From Tricholomella constricta (lineage: Eukaryota; Basidiomycota; Agaricomycetes; Agaricales; Lyophyllaceae): 64,000 nt of DNA. Positions 35,707 to 48,845 of this stretch are shown in pieces (the first letter of the stretch is position 1; every line of letters begins with the position of its first letter). The stretch is taken from assembly GCA_013368375.1 (NCBI GenBank), contig JAACJP010000025.1:1-64000 (forward strand), given 5' to 3'. Both the position numbers and the translations under genes were made by a program. Below the pieces are notes generated by a model. That model ran no database searches. It had not been told where the DNA came from and saw only the letters and a list, made by a program, of their open reading frames with translations.

Positions 35707-35869
35707 TAACTTTCGCAATGGTTAAACGCTGTAGAGGCCTTCGAAGACAGATACACTGGAGCAACCATAAATATTACTCTGCCAATGTGGTTAAACAAAT
35801 TCCTCTTCGTGTCGAATGGTAATCGTTTGGTAGTAAATGTAAATGGGGAGGCTTTGGCTCCTTGTAGCA

Positions 35870-37150
35870 GCCTCATTGGTATTCTGAGGATACCATTCCA
35901 GATGCACCAGGTACATGTAACTCAAGTGGCTAAGGCAAAGCCCTCGTTGCAGGTCCAAATATGATGGAGATTTTCCTCGATTCATCTCCGTACATATCAG
36001 GTAGTCATAGCACTGTTGTCTGTCATACGTGCTCAACGAGAAACGGTGCAACACCGACTGATTGCATTTATATTAGGAGCACAACCACCTGGGGACAGAG
36101 GGAGATCTATCAATGAAAGGAATCATGTATAGCGTCCAACACCATCTCAAGCCCAACATAATCACCTCAGTTCGTAGTACTCCAGGAATGCCGCAGTTGA
36201 TACGGGACGGACAACAAGCACGGCTCCTCGATAGTTGAACAGGTGTCATAGCGACACCAATCACTCGTGGCAGCTTAATATCATGCCAATCCCGAACAAT
36301 TAACTGCGGAGAAGGCACTTGCAGAGACCCGGGGATATCGACGCACCCACTGGACGCGCGGTTTGAGCGCGTGCTGGCGTTACAAAGGCAGGGAACGTTG
36401 ACGAAGTCTCACAAAATCAGAAAGGAAGCATGCTTACCTAGTTGCGAACAAGAGACGAAAGCGGTATGCTTGTTCAGCGGTAGCGCATAAAGTTCCAGTG
36501 GAAGGCACTTCCTGCGTCACTAAAACTCGCGGTACAGTCGGCGAACAAACACCGCGATATTAAAATAAACCTCATCAAGTGGATCGCCACATCGGCATTC
36601 TGCATGCCAGGCGCACGAGGGTTCGTCAGAGGATGTAGATCGGTTACGGCTATGCTGGGTGAGAGGCGGTGGTGGTGAAATCAGTATCAGTAGCTTGAAT
36701 CTACCCTGTCAGTGAAGGTCATACTTCGGACATTGGGTTGTGCACCAGTAGTTCCCAACTTGGTTAGTGAGGATAAAGAAGCAGCGCTGCCCCGCGAATG
36801 TCTAAATGGAGTCGACTGTGAGAGGCATGGCGTTGGTGTCGTCCGCTTCGATGATCGTCTGTAGGTGTACTGGGGCATCAGTCAGTTGCGCTCATGAGTT
36901 TAATGGCTTACGCGGAGAGGCAGGACTGGATTCTCATGAGCTTCTACAGTGAGAACCTGCGTGCTTGGGTACCTAACGCTGTTTCCTGCTTTGATACAGT
37001 AGGACACGTCCTCATACGTGATATTTTCAGGGTTCCTGCGAGTAGTGCCTCCTATGCAGTCGATTTTTGAGGACTGGCGCGTGTGCGTGTCCGGCGGGCG
37101 TGATCATCATGCTGCTGGGCGGAGTGTACCCAGTAGCCATTATGATTTGC
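35870..37150. repeat. Segmental duplication copy 1, right part, with seven-TM gene remnants
   Basis: Matches 47870-48790. Shared landmarks are AGGAGCACAACCACCTGGG (36077/47951), AGGGAGATCTAT (36099/47977), GATATCGACGCACCCACTGG-like DNA (36334/48242) and CATCATGCTGCTGGGCGGA (37107/48742). The minus part (36318-36100) and the plus part (36990-37130) are similar to each other, so an inverted pair of seven-TM gene pieces lies here; in the plus part of the other copy a frame reads LLRTRVCACPVGVTIMLLGG, like the third helix region of such proteins. Confidence 0.65.
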
Positions 37151-40100
37151 AAGAAGCCAGACGTCGACTGAGCCGATCGCGAGTTGGCACGAAGATTTGA
37201 AAAGAGAGTTGCAGAACCATGTTAACGTTGTTGTGTTGTAGCTGTCAAGTTAAACAGCAACAAGCCAAGACCCAACACAGCCGCCCGGTTGGAAAACCTG
37301 CCATATCGCTGAAAATCGACAAGTTCTACATACTATCTTGATACTATCCTCCTCTATCCCTCCTGTAGTTGCACCCACGGTTGCTTAAATAGCTGCCCAT
37401 TCGTCTGAGTCAACTGGGTACCCAGTAAGTCTAAAGGGCACGACAATTCTATACGCAATGGCTATCGCATGAAGTACGTCCTCCTAGATTTACGTCGCAA
37501 GATGACGAACGCATCTGATCAAGTGTTAGAACTCCTACGAGTGCTTCATGTGGACTGTATAAGTGCTTTCGGGACGCTGGGATTGATACATACCTGCGTG
37601 GTATGTTGGAGTTCATGTCGCGCACGCTGCTGCTGCTAATAACTTGGTTTCACTTCATGAGCTCAAACGGCAGCAACAGGCACTGAACACTGATTAATGA
37701 TTATTGAAACATTGAACAGCGACCCCCAACGTCACACGCTCCACTCATCAGCAAGTGACACTTTTGCTTTCCTTCCAATTGTCGTTAAGCTTACTGGTTG
37801 TCGCCTCTGCACAGGCACAGGCAGGCAAACATGAAGCGGGATGAACATATGACACGTCCCCTCTCGACACCGACAAGGAATTATGTGTACCAATGCGAGG
37901 TGGGAGGACATTGCCAAGGTCACTGGGCGGAGGCCGCGAGGTGCGTTAACCGTATCCTATGTTTCAAATCTTTGACGGCGTCTTGACTCGGACATCCTCC
38001 CTGTATCTCAGCAAGTATACCGACGCGAGGAAGGGGTGAGCCTACGCCCTACGCCTCGCCTCTACGAACTATGGACTATCCCTTTCTAGAGCCGTCCTCG
38101 TGCTTAAGCCACGTCCCTTCGCACAAGCACCCACGTCACGCCATACGGCTGCACACCCTGAATCTACCCGGAGCCTCTCGTCGTTCCTTGCGTTTCTTAA
38201 CCCGTGTGACGGTCGAGGTCCCCGAACGCAAGTAGGTGAATTCAGACGGCGTCCGGATGTCAGGCTGTCTGTCTGTCTGTTGGTCAGTAGGTGTGACAAT
38301 GTGCCTGTCTATCTAGGTATGCGCGGCAATTATCAGCGCGCAAATCAAATTGAAGGCAGAACTTATCTACACGTACGTGGTAGATGCACGGCGCAGCGAT
38401 AAATCTTCAAAAGTCGATGCAAGTCATATCCAAGCGATTTTTAACAGCAGCAATTTAAGCACCTGCTCATTCTCATCCAACAAGCATGCTAATGTATACC
38501 CTGATTATCCAGGGACAAGCCTGAGCGTGCTCGACATTCACACAGCATGCCCAAAGGCACGGAGGTGTTCCCCCATCGGTAGCATCGCAGAGTATGTTTT
38601 CGGAGGTTCATCTCGGGAGTATTGACAAAGGTCATTTGATAGGGAATTTTGCGTAACCATCGCTGATCTTCCAGCTGCCGTTACATTTGAAGGGAAAAAA
38701 ACTCCTTTTTTTGTCCTCCGGTTTTACCGTTTCATGCTTTCTATTTCTCCTGACTCGACAGACGTTGTTTGCTGACGTTGTGCTGCTAGTCAACTCCTCA
38801 GCTTTTCGCGCATCGTAGATGGACTGTAATATCCCATCTGCTCTTTAATTCATCGCTCGTCGTCGTCCCAGCGATCAGACGGTCGCGTGGGATTTTCAGC
38901 GTCATCCAGCCCATCCACGCCCCGCGAACGGCAATCTGCATCATCTCATTACGGACGAAGCCACCCTGGATCGCGCTGGCCCCAGTCCCGACCGTATCGC
39001 AGCCCCGTCGGATGGGCAAAAAGCAAAATCCGAGTCACCTCAAGGTGGCTGACGGATAGGATCGTAACTGACGTCGTTCCTTTGTAATCTAGGTTATAAA
39101 ATCCCATCTGGGATCTGAGGCTAATCTGGGGCTACACTGGGGTCTATCTGGGGCTACAATCTGGGGTCTGTCTACACTGGGTCTTCTAACTGGATACTTA
39201 GGCTACATGTAATTGGTGAGTTTTCCTTTTTGCCTCGAAAGGAACACCCATTGGCGACCCCCCACCCCCCATACATACACATGGGTGGCCCAGGTGCCGA
39301 TTGCACATGCTCACCACTGCGGCTAAAGCTCGCCGGCGGTCGCTTGTTCCACCGCCCGACACCGCCGTATCTCTCAGCGGAGACAAAACGAGGGTAATTG
39401 CTGGGAAACGTGACAATCCGGTCATCTTCCACTGGAGTTCCCCCGCAGAGTCCCAGGGTACGTTGCTTTCATTAGATCGTGATAGGGCATTGAAGTGCAT
39501 TCTTCAATTTTTTTTCCAGCGCCTTGAAAAAACTGTGGACTTGCAGTTCGACTATAACCAAAAATCTCAAGGCGGTGAGCGAACTTTCTTCGGAGCTCTC
39601 TTGTGAGGGACTCCACCAAAGCTTTCAATAAACATCAGCACTGGCTAAGGTGGATGCGTAATATGAGAACAAGTGAACGAGAAAATTCTCACTTCACTGG
39701 CGGTATGGATGATTTCGTCTACAGGAATAATGTACGCAGCCCTGGTTGCCATCCTGCTTAGGCCCATGATTAATGTAATAGTCAGCTAACACTTGCGGAT
39801 CTCGTGAGTAAATGAGTCCACGTAGCATCTGTGAGCAGGCAGATTAGAAAAGTGACAAACGAGGTGCCTCGAAAAAAGTCAACAGCCTAGCTGGGCGAAT
39901 GTATCGTCAGGAGACTCTCCCTCGCTCATGCGTTGAGTGTTGGCGGAGTTGCATCTCTCGAGCGTTGAACTACGCAGTCTTCAGTTAGGTCACAATGTGT
40001 GGTGTTAGCCCTTGCAGACACAAATCAAGTTACTATCGTTCCATGCCAAGGTCATAGAGCACTTTAGATGTACTTATCTCTATCGTAAGTAGGCTGCGCC

Positions 40101-40600
40101 CACCTTGAGTGGATGCGCACAGGAGTGATTAGCCTATGGCAGCTGGGCTGGTAGGAAGCTGACAGTTAGGCGCATGAGATGTAGACGTCGAAGTCGGTCG
40201 CGGCGAGGGTGAAAACGGCAGCGTTACATATGCAAGGAAGCGCCAAACTTTCAGACACAGCCACGCGTCTCCTGCAATTTTTTTAAATCCATCCCGCAGT
40301 GGTACAAATCGCTAATCCTATGGCTTGGACTTCATCGTATAAGGATTCTCTATGGTATGTCAAGAAATCTTTAATACATCATTTCTGGATCAGAACCTTT
40401 TTTTTTTCGTCCAGTTAGGCTGATGACGTGTCCTGCTCTCACTGCGACTCCAAGCTCGTAGCAATTCCTGCGGGACGTTAAGGGTAATTATTTCCAGATG
40501 AAAGCTACATACGACACGGCGTGTACCAGTGAGCAAACGTGGACGTGTCCATAGATCTCTGCGATCGCTTTTTTCCAGAAATTCTTTCGCTACTATCTCG
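37151..40600. other. Gene-poor region
   Basis: No gene recognised on either strand. Many short frames occur (for example 38350-38625 plus, 39301-39606 plus, 39628-39422 minus), without domains or consistent splice signals. A minisatellite lies at ~39110. Confidence 0.45.
39108..39190. repeat. Short minisatellite
   Basis: Degenerate repeats of TCTGGGGCTACACTGGG in various lengths, four to five copies, between GGGATCTGAGGC and TCTTCTAACTGG. Confidence 0.7.
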
Positions 40601-41740
40601 GAGGGATCTGCGCTTTCATGTCCCATTTTCAACGCCTTAGCGTGTTGCTTCCTGGTATCAACGTGCACAGCGGAGTGTATTGCTAGGGTCGTTTGGCCAG
40701 AGTGGCAAAACAAAGGCGCCTCGGACGAGAGGGATCTCGTTGCGGGTCATCGTCTGTACGTTCGATCAATTTCTTTTCAGGCGCTCATGCATTCCAATAT
40801 CAGTACACCTTTCTATTGGTAGTTGCGGGTACGAAGGACTCACCTCCGAATACACTGGCATTGTCAGCCCTACCCATCCTCGCATCCTAGGCTTTCGCCG
40901 ACACTTCTTCTGGGTCGTTCGTCGGCGCTCCCCATGTCCACTACTCGTGTTTGTCTAGAACGCTTCATGCAAGTACCCTGCAAACAGGTCGTCATCAAAC
41001 CTTCTTCTCCTTTGCGCTCCATGTTCTCCTTTAGGACACGTGTGGCGCCATCATCATTGCACGGAATCTGCCTCCCACCCAAATCGCTTTCCTAGGCTTC
41101 CGAGACGAGCCTCATTCTTTCTGGAAATACCAGGCTTGGATAGCGAGGTCTCGCGTTCGCAGGTCCTTCAGCCGTCGCCATTTTCTTGCTACGCATTGAC
41201 GTTGTCGGCCTGGGCTTCCTTCGGATTGAATCAAGATTATAATGATCTATAACCTTTTCCCTCAGTGAAAATCTAGATGAGCCAATTGCAGAGATCTCGG
41301 TTGACCGGTCATCGTGACGGCCTAACTTCGCTTGCCGCTTTGACTGCCCCGCTCGACATCTGTTGGCCCTAGTGAATCTGTCGATCTTATACAACATGCG
41401 CATAAGCTAGAGTTTCGTATATGCATACTGGGAGAATCACAAACCTGACGTTGTACGAGCTAATGGAACTATGGCACGGTGCTTCAATGATTCTGAGGCA
41501 ACGGCTCTTTCTGCCAGTGCGAGACTGGATCACCCGCAAGTTCGGCCAGGTAGAGTTAACACTGCTGTGGCCTTATGTCGGAGTTACAAGCCGGAGAGGT
41601 GAGGTGACAATGGCCATAGCCATGGTCCAACGCGCGCACGTGAGGTATTAACCAAACAGGATCATGCCTCTGAATTAACCGAGCGCGTTTCTCAACCCCA
41701 CCATTTACTCTTCTTTTCATTTCCTCATCTTCTGTTCAAA
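40601..41740. other. Unresolved region, possible exon near 41.04 kb
   Basis: The stretch 41037-41158 on plus reads TCGAIIIARNLPPTQIAFLG then FRDEPHSFWKYQAWIARSRV and ends at a possible donor, which looks like real protein. No neighbouring exons could be joined and I do not know the family. The last ~100 bp form the promoter of the HMG gene. Confidence 0.3.
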
Positions 41741-42753
41741 ATGCCCGCTGCGCCCAAGTCAAAATCCACATCCGACCGCGTTCCGCGCCCTCCCAACTCC
41801 TTCATGCTATATCGCGCGGACCAGTTGACAAATCTGCCGCCTCTGCCACAGGGGAGGTCCAACGCATGGACACAACCTGAAATTTCCGGAATGGCCTCTA
41901 AAAGTTGGAAAAGCGCTACACCTGAGGTAAAGGCACATTGGAAGGCGCGCGCAGATGAGGCGAAGGTGACGCACGAACTGCTATATCCCGATTACCGTTA
42001 CCAACCGACGAGGAAAGAGGACAAGCCAAAGCGAAAACCACGCGCTCAGAAAATAACACGGTCTTCAAGCAGCCAGCTTTCTGGCTCGACGACATCACTT
42101 TCTCCGCCCGCTTTGGCAGCGTATGAGGAGCCGATGTCCGCTTTCGGGCCCTTCGAAAATCAGCCCAACGGCACTGAAGCTGCTCATGCGTACGATCAAG
42201 CTGAGCTTCCTGCCCCCCAGCCGGAGGTTGATGGCCAGGCAGGCGGGGTTTCCTTCAATGGAACGGTATGTCCTCGACTTCATACTTGCAAATAAAATCT
42301 GACTGAAAGTAGGCGCAGCTCGAGGGCCTGAATTCCAACCTTGAGAACCAGTACTACCTCGCTCAATGGGCCTACCACTACTTTGGCCACGACCTTAACT
42401 TCAGTGGTGATCCAATGATGTACGCGAACCACGAGCAGCTTGTTCAAGCGCCCACCGGCCCTCTCGACGTCGAGATCGGCCACATCCCCAACTTCGACGC
42501 CCAAGCGTCTCTCTTCCCCAACACGGCGGGGTACGGTGTCCAAGCCGAGTATGGCCCATACTCTGGCGGTCTCTGGGGACAGGATTTTGTGGATACAGGA
42601 GCCACTGAGGCTAGTTCGTTGTTGCAGGAATCAATGGCCCCGCTTGATACGGGGGACGTCGACGCCGCCTACCCCAATCAGATACTGGAGGGCTTCTGGG
42701 ACTTCGATGCGCCGTTGAACTATAATTTCACCGCTGCGCAGCTCGCTGAATAG
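41741..42753 (+). CDS. MATA-type HMG-box transcription factor
   Basis: Two exons (41741-42265, 42313-42753) with a 47-nt intron encode 321 residues. The HMG box starts at residue ~13: RVPRPPNSFMLYRADQL, then EISGMASKSWKSATPEVKAH and LLYPDYRYQPTRKED, with the basic tail KPKRKPRAQK. The PRPPNSFMLYR start and YPDYRYxPxRK end are the MATA_HMG signature shared by fungal mating-type and sexual-development regulators. The rest is Ser/Pro/Gln-rich and ends in an acidic/aromatic segment (FWDFDAPLNYNFTAAQL) that may activate transcription. It binds DNA in the nucleus. There is no homeodomain or pheromone gene nearby, so nothing says this is a mating-type locus. Confidence 0.9.
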
Positions 42754-44640
42754 GCGCACTGGGATGATCATCCTAGACGCGACAATATTCCTGTGCCGCC
42801 TTCATCATCTTACAATACCCGCGATGCTACCCACTCCTCCGTCGTTCACATCACCACTCACCTGCCATTCCTCGCTCGTTAGTCGAACATTTTTATTCTC
42901 ATCTCCGCTCTTTCAAAATGTTCCTCGTTACGCTCCTGCAGCGTGCCGTTCACACCGACTCGTCGCTATCATTGCTATCCAGTGTTGTCCACATCGTCTC
43001 CTCCCCCGCTTTGCAATGCCACTGCTATCGTTGTTTGTAGTACTTATCATACCACTACCGGCTCAAGGCCACTCCATTGTACAGTCACCTATCACACGGA
43101 CTTGTAGTTTTTGCATATCACTCGCCATGTTTTTATATCTCACATTGTTGTTACGCTATCCTCGTTTATGAATAGAATCGCTCGTGTAGTCATGATCTAT
43201 GTTTCCCGTGGAAAGAAAACCTCTGCCCGTGCACTTGTCTGGCCGCAATCCAAAGGTTTCGTGCCTCGGCCGAGCCTATACGTCCTTGAAGACGACCAAG
43301 CAAGGTTAGCCGCAAATCCGTTTGTTCGCACCACGCCGTCTGGAGCACAGTGGGTGTGACCGCTGCGGAGCCCTCAAGGGTGTCATCGACACTCTGAACA
43401 AGGAAAACAAGGGTTGTGGCGATCACTATCCGTATCGCTCTCCCTTCAGCCACTGGTATTGTCCACGATCAAGAGCAGTTCCACGAAGGGTAAGCACGCT
43501 GTCCATTCGAGCATTCGAGCCCCTTTGACGTGACTTTTAACCAAGTAAATCCCATGAATAAGTCTCAGAACCTATTTGGCTGGCCTGGCGAGCTTTCCAT
43601 TGTGAGGTTTGGTGTACGGCGGTGAAAATCGATGAAGTGGTCAAGCTCAAGAAAACCCCTTGAACGTGAAGGGAAGGCGTGGATTTCTAGGCATATGGCA
43701 GCGCTGCCAGGTTGAGAGTGTATGTGAGAAGAAAACAGTCTACCACACAGCTCGAGATGAGCAATAGAATCCCGTGGATTACCGGTGATGCAGCTGCGAG
43801 AGATGAACTCGACCCGCTTGAGAGACAGAGCTCTGTGAGTGCCTTGCAGCTGGAAAGGTCGATACCTTTTTCAGACGACTCTCTCAGGCCATCAATTGGC
43901 CTTCTCTAGGCTTTGAGGGCTCACAGGCCATTGGTGTTCGGGTGTTCGAAGGAGAGCAAAGATTTTGAACGATGTAGACAAGCTCAAGGACTAGAGAGTG
44001 CTAAACGTATGGGTACACGCAGAGGCGTAGACCGTGGCAGCTATCGAGAGGTTGGTTCGAGAAGGGGAAGAATATCGAAGCAGTGTTGATTTTTGGTGCA
44101 TGCATCGCTGGAGCAAGAGATAAAGTGTGGGGGGGGGGAGGTTCGAAAGGTCAGCGTCAATCGAGACCCGAAGAAACGGCAAGGAGTGAGCGATCACGGG
44201 CCAAGACGAGCATACCGTCATGCCTCGTTTTAAGCGACCTTAGAAAGATTTATGTCCTCCACGAGATGAAATATAATGGACGGCACTTCGACGGAAGGGA
44301 GTAATCATAGCCTAAGAGAAGCATCGTATCGGTTTCAGTGCCGTCTTTAAATTCGAAGAGACAGATTCCGCATGCCTGTATGCGCTGACTGTATCTCGAT
44401 TTCTAGTCTAGACGGATGTCGGTCAGGGCACTCTAGCACTGTAGCAATACGGTGAGTAACCAGAGGTTACGAGGAGATGGCACATACATTAATTCCTCCC
44501 GTGAGTAGTAGAGTAAACATTATCGACTGGGAGAGGGGTTGTCGTCCTGAGAGTGCGAAGTCATTGGGACGTCTGGTAGTCGATTCCTAACTATAAGGTT
44601 TCGTAGGAGCGGCAGGATGACCAGGGAGCTGTCCTACACA
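42754..44640. other. 3' flank of the HMG gene and unresolved DNA
   Basis: 42754-43170 is pyrimidine-rich, probably the 3' untranslated region. A minus frame 43453-43190 (DDTLEGSAAVTPTVLQTAWC, LRLTLLGRLQGRIG) may be an exon of an unknown gene. From 43500 to 44640 nothing convincing was seen. Confidence 0.35.
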
Positions 44641-45210
44641 AGGAATATCCTCCATATATGCAGCTGGACGGGTTTCGAAGGAAGAGGGAGGGGCGATGGG
44701 GGTACGGCGCTTTGGTAAAGACATGTAGTGAGAACCGGCCATTCTGGAATCGAGCTGGAGCTCACCGACAGATTTGCGTTGAAATAGAGTTTGGTGTTCT
44801 GATCACTATCGTATTCCAAAATCGCCGGGTTCGCCCGGTGCGTTTTTCCCATCTCCTCACCCTCGCTTTGACTTCGCTTTGTGCGGAAAGAAAGGACGTA
44901 CTGCTTAAATCTCTCGCAGATGAGGGGAACAATGTGTTTCTTGCACAGCGCGTGGACCTTCGCTCTTGCGACTACTTCAAATGGAACGTCGTCGAGGAGA
45001 AAGGGCATAGGCATTTGTATTTGTACGAGCCTGGCATCGAAAGGGTTCAGGACCGATTTTTGTAAGTGCGGGCGAATGAATGAGCCAAAGATCACCATAG
45101 ATAATGGATCGCCGCAACCGGTCCTCTCAAGTCTTCCGACGGACTGCACGCATGCATCGTGCCACTATCCCTCATTAGAAGATTGTCTTGATGGCGACGC
45201 TATATCCTGA
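44640..45210 (+). pseudogene. Possible GRF-type zinc-finger remnant
   Basis: The plus frame ending at 45062 contains DVLLKSLADEGNNVFL and SCDYFKWNVVEEKGH. This resembles the GRF zinc finger (…TS..N.GR.F..C….C.FF.W.DE), a single-strand nucleic-acid binding fold common in agaricomycetes, but the first CxC pair is missing. The GR is replaced by NN and one Cys by Gln. A minus frame covers the same DNA, so the strand is not certain. Confidence 0.3.
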
Positions 45211-45459
45211 CAGACCTTCATGCGTTCTTGCTGCACGACATGGCTTCCTCTCGAACGGAATGATGACAAATGTTCTGCGCACAGGTCTTTTTTCTCGACC
45301 GACGCTCGAATCGCAGGGGGGTTCGAAGCAGCTGCATTCCAGGTGCAACGAATGGTATTTCGGTTTATGGGCCGCCCGAATTAACGGCCACGCTCATTGT
45401 ATTCCCAAGAAAGCTGTCAGTCGGCCAATTGCATGTATATTCTAGGGACTGTTTCATCG

Positions 45460-46710
45460 AATGTCATAGCCAAATTCCCGGATCCTTTTTGGGTCTCGTC
45501 TAAAGACATCGTTTTGTAGAAGTGCGGCTCCAGCGTAGCGGAGAAGCGTAACCCGAGAAGATCAGGATGGCAGATTCGGGACGTCCACGAAGACGGCCAT
45601 CGTTTCCCGGCGTCATGCGAGATCGTCATGTGGCAAAAGGCACCAAATTCCATTCCGCGGCGAGAGTATACAAAGGAGAGACATGAAATGCAGCGGGAAG
45701 GGGGTCGGTTTGAGAAATGTTTGAATATGAAGTCCCAGCTTGCTCATCACAATAGGCATAAGAAGCCTAGTTGCCAGACCGCGACACAAGAGGCGAGGAG
45801 GCCATGGGTTCCGACTCCACACTAACAGCATAAGGAAAGATCTGCGTCTGCAATTCTGCGTGGAAGCCAGCCACAAGTGTCCGCCGGCGTTTCCGGAGCA
45901 GCAGTGTGGCGTGGCGAGGTTTAGGTGCGATGCGACTACTTAGTGGCACCCTGTATGCGCCTGATGATTGATAGCACGAGACTGCAGGCAGGACGTCAGG
46001 CTGATCTGGGAACGTTTAGCTTGTGGACGTGGTCGGTGAAATAGCATGCTGTCTTTTGTCCTTTGTTCATATTCGGACTGTGGTCTTAGGCGATGAGAAT
46101 GGAAAGGAGCTGCCCAGCAAGATATAATTGGAGAAAGGCGTGCAAAGAATTTAACAAAGAAAAATAACTTACTTCGTCTCCGACTTTCGGCGATCCAACC
46201 CATCGCGACTCCACATTTGACTTTCCAACGACCTTGAGCAATACGCAAGTCGGGCTCCTTCCTCAGACAAAGATGTCGACGATGAGTAAAGCCCTCAGTT
46301 GATGTAAGGCAAGGATTCCAACGAACCGGTCAGAAAAATCATGCATGAGACATTTTAACTCACCATTGATCCAACTCAGTTATCTCTTGCCCACTATATA
46401 AGCTTTCATAGGTTTTGAGTCGTGAGGGGCAGTGTACCGGTGAATACTGTGGGTATCTGATGCTTGAGCGATGTTGCAGTCGGGGAACGGGGCCCCGCTT
46501 CGGTTCGCCGCGTGATTATGTAAGGATCTCCTTTTTGGGGTCCAAGGCGTGAATTGAACGGTTGCGCGCCCAGAGCGCGAGGTTGACGACTTCAACCACG
46601 TTGCTCTCCTAGGCTCACTTTTCCGGCTCAATAATCTTGCCTTTTTGCCGGCCTCTTTCATGGCTTCTCAGGTTGGCTGAAATACGATCAGCGGATAATC
46701 ACGGTTGCAT
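45460..46710. repeat. Segmental duplication, copy 2, left part
   Basis: Direct-orientation match to 30840-32100, about 80-85% by eye over the clearest parts, with several small indels. The frame with the CGSS motif is broken here. Confidence 0.75.
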
Positions 46711-47820
46711 CAAGGAGGTCAATCCAGAATGGACAGCAGGGCGCAACTGGCAGCTTAATCTCGTGAAGCGGATCCTCGATAACGATTATGTGCTCATCAG
46801 CACCGCAACCCGGGATGAGAAGTCCACGATATTTGCCGCGCCTTTCGCTGTACTGCCAGAAATTTAAATGCACTAACAGTCAATTACCCACCCTTTCCGA
46901 ACTCTCCCGATGGGAATTGTGATCACGCCGAAGAAAGGATGAGCAACAATATTGTGCGTCGAATTTTCTCCATCTTGTGGCTTGTTGATCCTTGTTCATC
47001 TTTGGTGTTCCAAGCTTTCGAGATCAATAAATCCGGAGCCATTGTAATTGCGGTGAGGTTTTACGCAGGCATGGAAATTGGAAGCTGATTTCAGCGGGCG
47101 AATGGGGTCTGGTTTTCGTCGATCTACAGCACCTCGAGGCAAAGGATTCTGGATTATCTTTGCTTGTAGCCGCTGCCCCCTGACTATCTCCGTATACGGT
47201 CTCGATGAGACCTCTTCCCCCTTCAACAATCCGCGACACGATGGCGTTCATTCTCAGGAATCTCTCTAACCTCCAGCGCATCGATGTACGTCCCAACTTC
47301 TATATCATCCTCCAAACTCACTGGATGGTGATTGCCTTCGAGATCTTCTTCCATCTTTCGCATCGGGCCGCAAGACGTTTATCTTAACCATCGCATCGAG
47401 TTTATGTTCTCGTATTGCGATTTACCTCTGGAACCTCTTTCTGGCCTCAAAAAGCTGATGCGCGTTCTTTGTTGTCAAATACATACTTTGCTGGCCAGAT
47501 GAGAATGAGGAGACTGTCAGGTTGCTTCCCCGGCCGATCCCGATCAGCAGCTGTTGCATTTGCGCAGGGTTTCGACATCAATCCTCTTCTTGACTGCATT
47601 CAGCTCGGCGCGCCTTCTACCATGAATCTGAACCAGCTCCTACAGCAAGAAGGCCGAACTGAGCGCGATGGTGTGCGTTTCATTGTTGTGAGGGGCATCC
47701 TCGTTCAGGCGAAGGCTATTGATTCTGAAGAAAAAAATTATGCAAGGTGTGCAGTGTTCACCGTCTCATGCTTTTCACTCTCTAATATATGGTTCGTACA
47801 GCACATTTTCTTTGCAAGGT
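46710..47820 (+). pseudogene. Remnant of a RecQ-like DEAD helicase, copy 2
   Basis: The plus strand reads NWQLNLVKRILDNDYVLIST then ATRDEKS (degenerate Walker A). Further on GSGFRRSTAPRGKGF matches copy 1, but the SAT motif is deleted. Near 47650 a frame reads QLLQQEGRTERDG, like helicase motif VI (QRxGRxxRDG). Frame breaks separate the pieces. It is longer at its 3' end than copy 1. Confidence 0.5.
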
Positions 47821-47869
47821 GACCTCTAGAAGATCTCAACGGCAGGGCAGGCTTTAACGTGTTCTGTGC

Positions 47870-48845
47870 CTGTTCTTATCCTGCAGCGTAACATGGTTGT
47901 CTATACATGCTTCACGAGAAACGATACAACAACACCTGATTGTAACTAGATTAGGAGCACAACCACCTGGGAACAGAGGGAGATCTATGAATGAAAATAA
48001 ACATGTATAGCATCCAACAACGTCTCAAGCCCAATGTAATCGCTTCAGTTCTTAGTACTCCAGCATGCTGCAGTTGATATGGGACGGACAACAAGAACAG
48101 TTTCCCGATCTAGTTGAACAAGTTTCATAGCGAAACCCATCACTCGCGGCAGCCTAATATCATGATGACCACACCTAATAGACACGTTCACATGCCAGAC
48201 CTGAACAATCAACTGCAGAGAAGGCACTGGCAGAGATCCGAGAATATCGACGCACCCACTGGAAGCGCGGTTTGAGGGCATGCTGGCGGTACAAATGGTG
48301 ATGAATTCTCACAAAATCAGAACAGGAAGCATATTTACCTAGTTCCGATGAGGCGCGAACAATAGATAAGCTAATTTGCAAAGAAGGAGAAAGCCTCATC
48401 TTCATAAGAAACAGAGAGGGAGATTGATAAGCCACGCATCTCACAGGCCAGCCCAGCCCAGTCTACAGGATTAAGTGTTGTCGTTATTCTCCTGAAGCAC
48501 GGACCCCCTTCCTGCATTGCTGTCAAGCTGCTGACACGAAATTTGAACAGAAACAATGCTGTGCAGTGCGGACCTGCGTGATTGGGTACTTATTGCTGTT
48601 TCCTGCTTTGGTACAGTAGGACACGCCCTCATACGGTGCTTACACGGTGGGTCTTGATATTTTCCGGGTCCCTGCGAGCAGTACTTCCTATGCAGTTGAT
48701 TGTTGAGGACTCGCGTGTGTGCGTGTCCAGTAGGCGTGACCATCATGCTGCTGGGCGGATATCTCTGCGAATTTCACTCCATAATATTGTTGAGTTGTCC
48801 TTGTTGTTCATCCAATATCAACTGTGGCGATTTATGTCGAAGTGC
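47870..48845. repeat. Segmental duplication copy 2, right part, with seven-TM remnants
   Basis: Matches 35870-37150. It contains an inverted pair: 48280-48170 on minus and 48660-48770 on plus share GCAGTTGATTGTT and a GTGT...AGGCGTGACCATCATG-type stretch. The segment is cut at 48845 by the Ty3 element. The intact membrane-protein gene present beside copy 1 has no counterpart here. Confidence 0.65.

Noticed and set aside
41741..42753. Mating-type locus
   Set aside because: An HMG box of the MATA type alone is not enough; no homeodomain pair, pheromone or receptor gene of the STE3 type is seen nearby.
42764..43171. 135-codon plus frame after the HMG gene, hydrophobic
   Set aside because: Pyrimidine-rich DNA gives long Leu/Ser/Pro frames by chance; more likely the 3' untranslated region.
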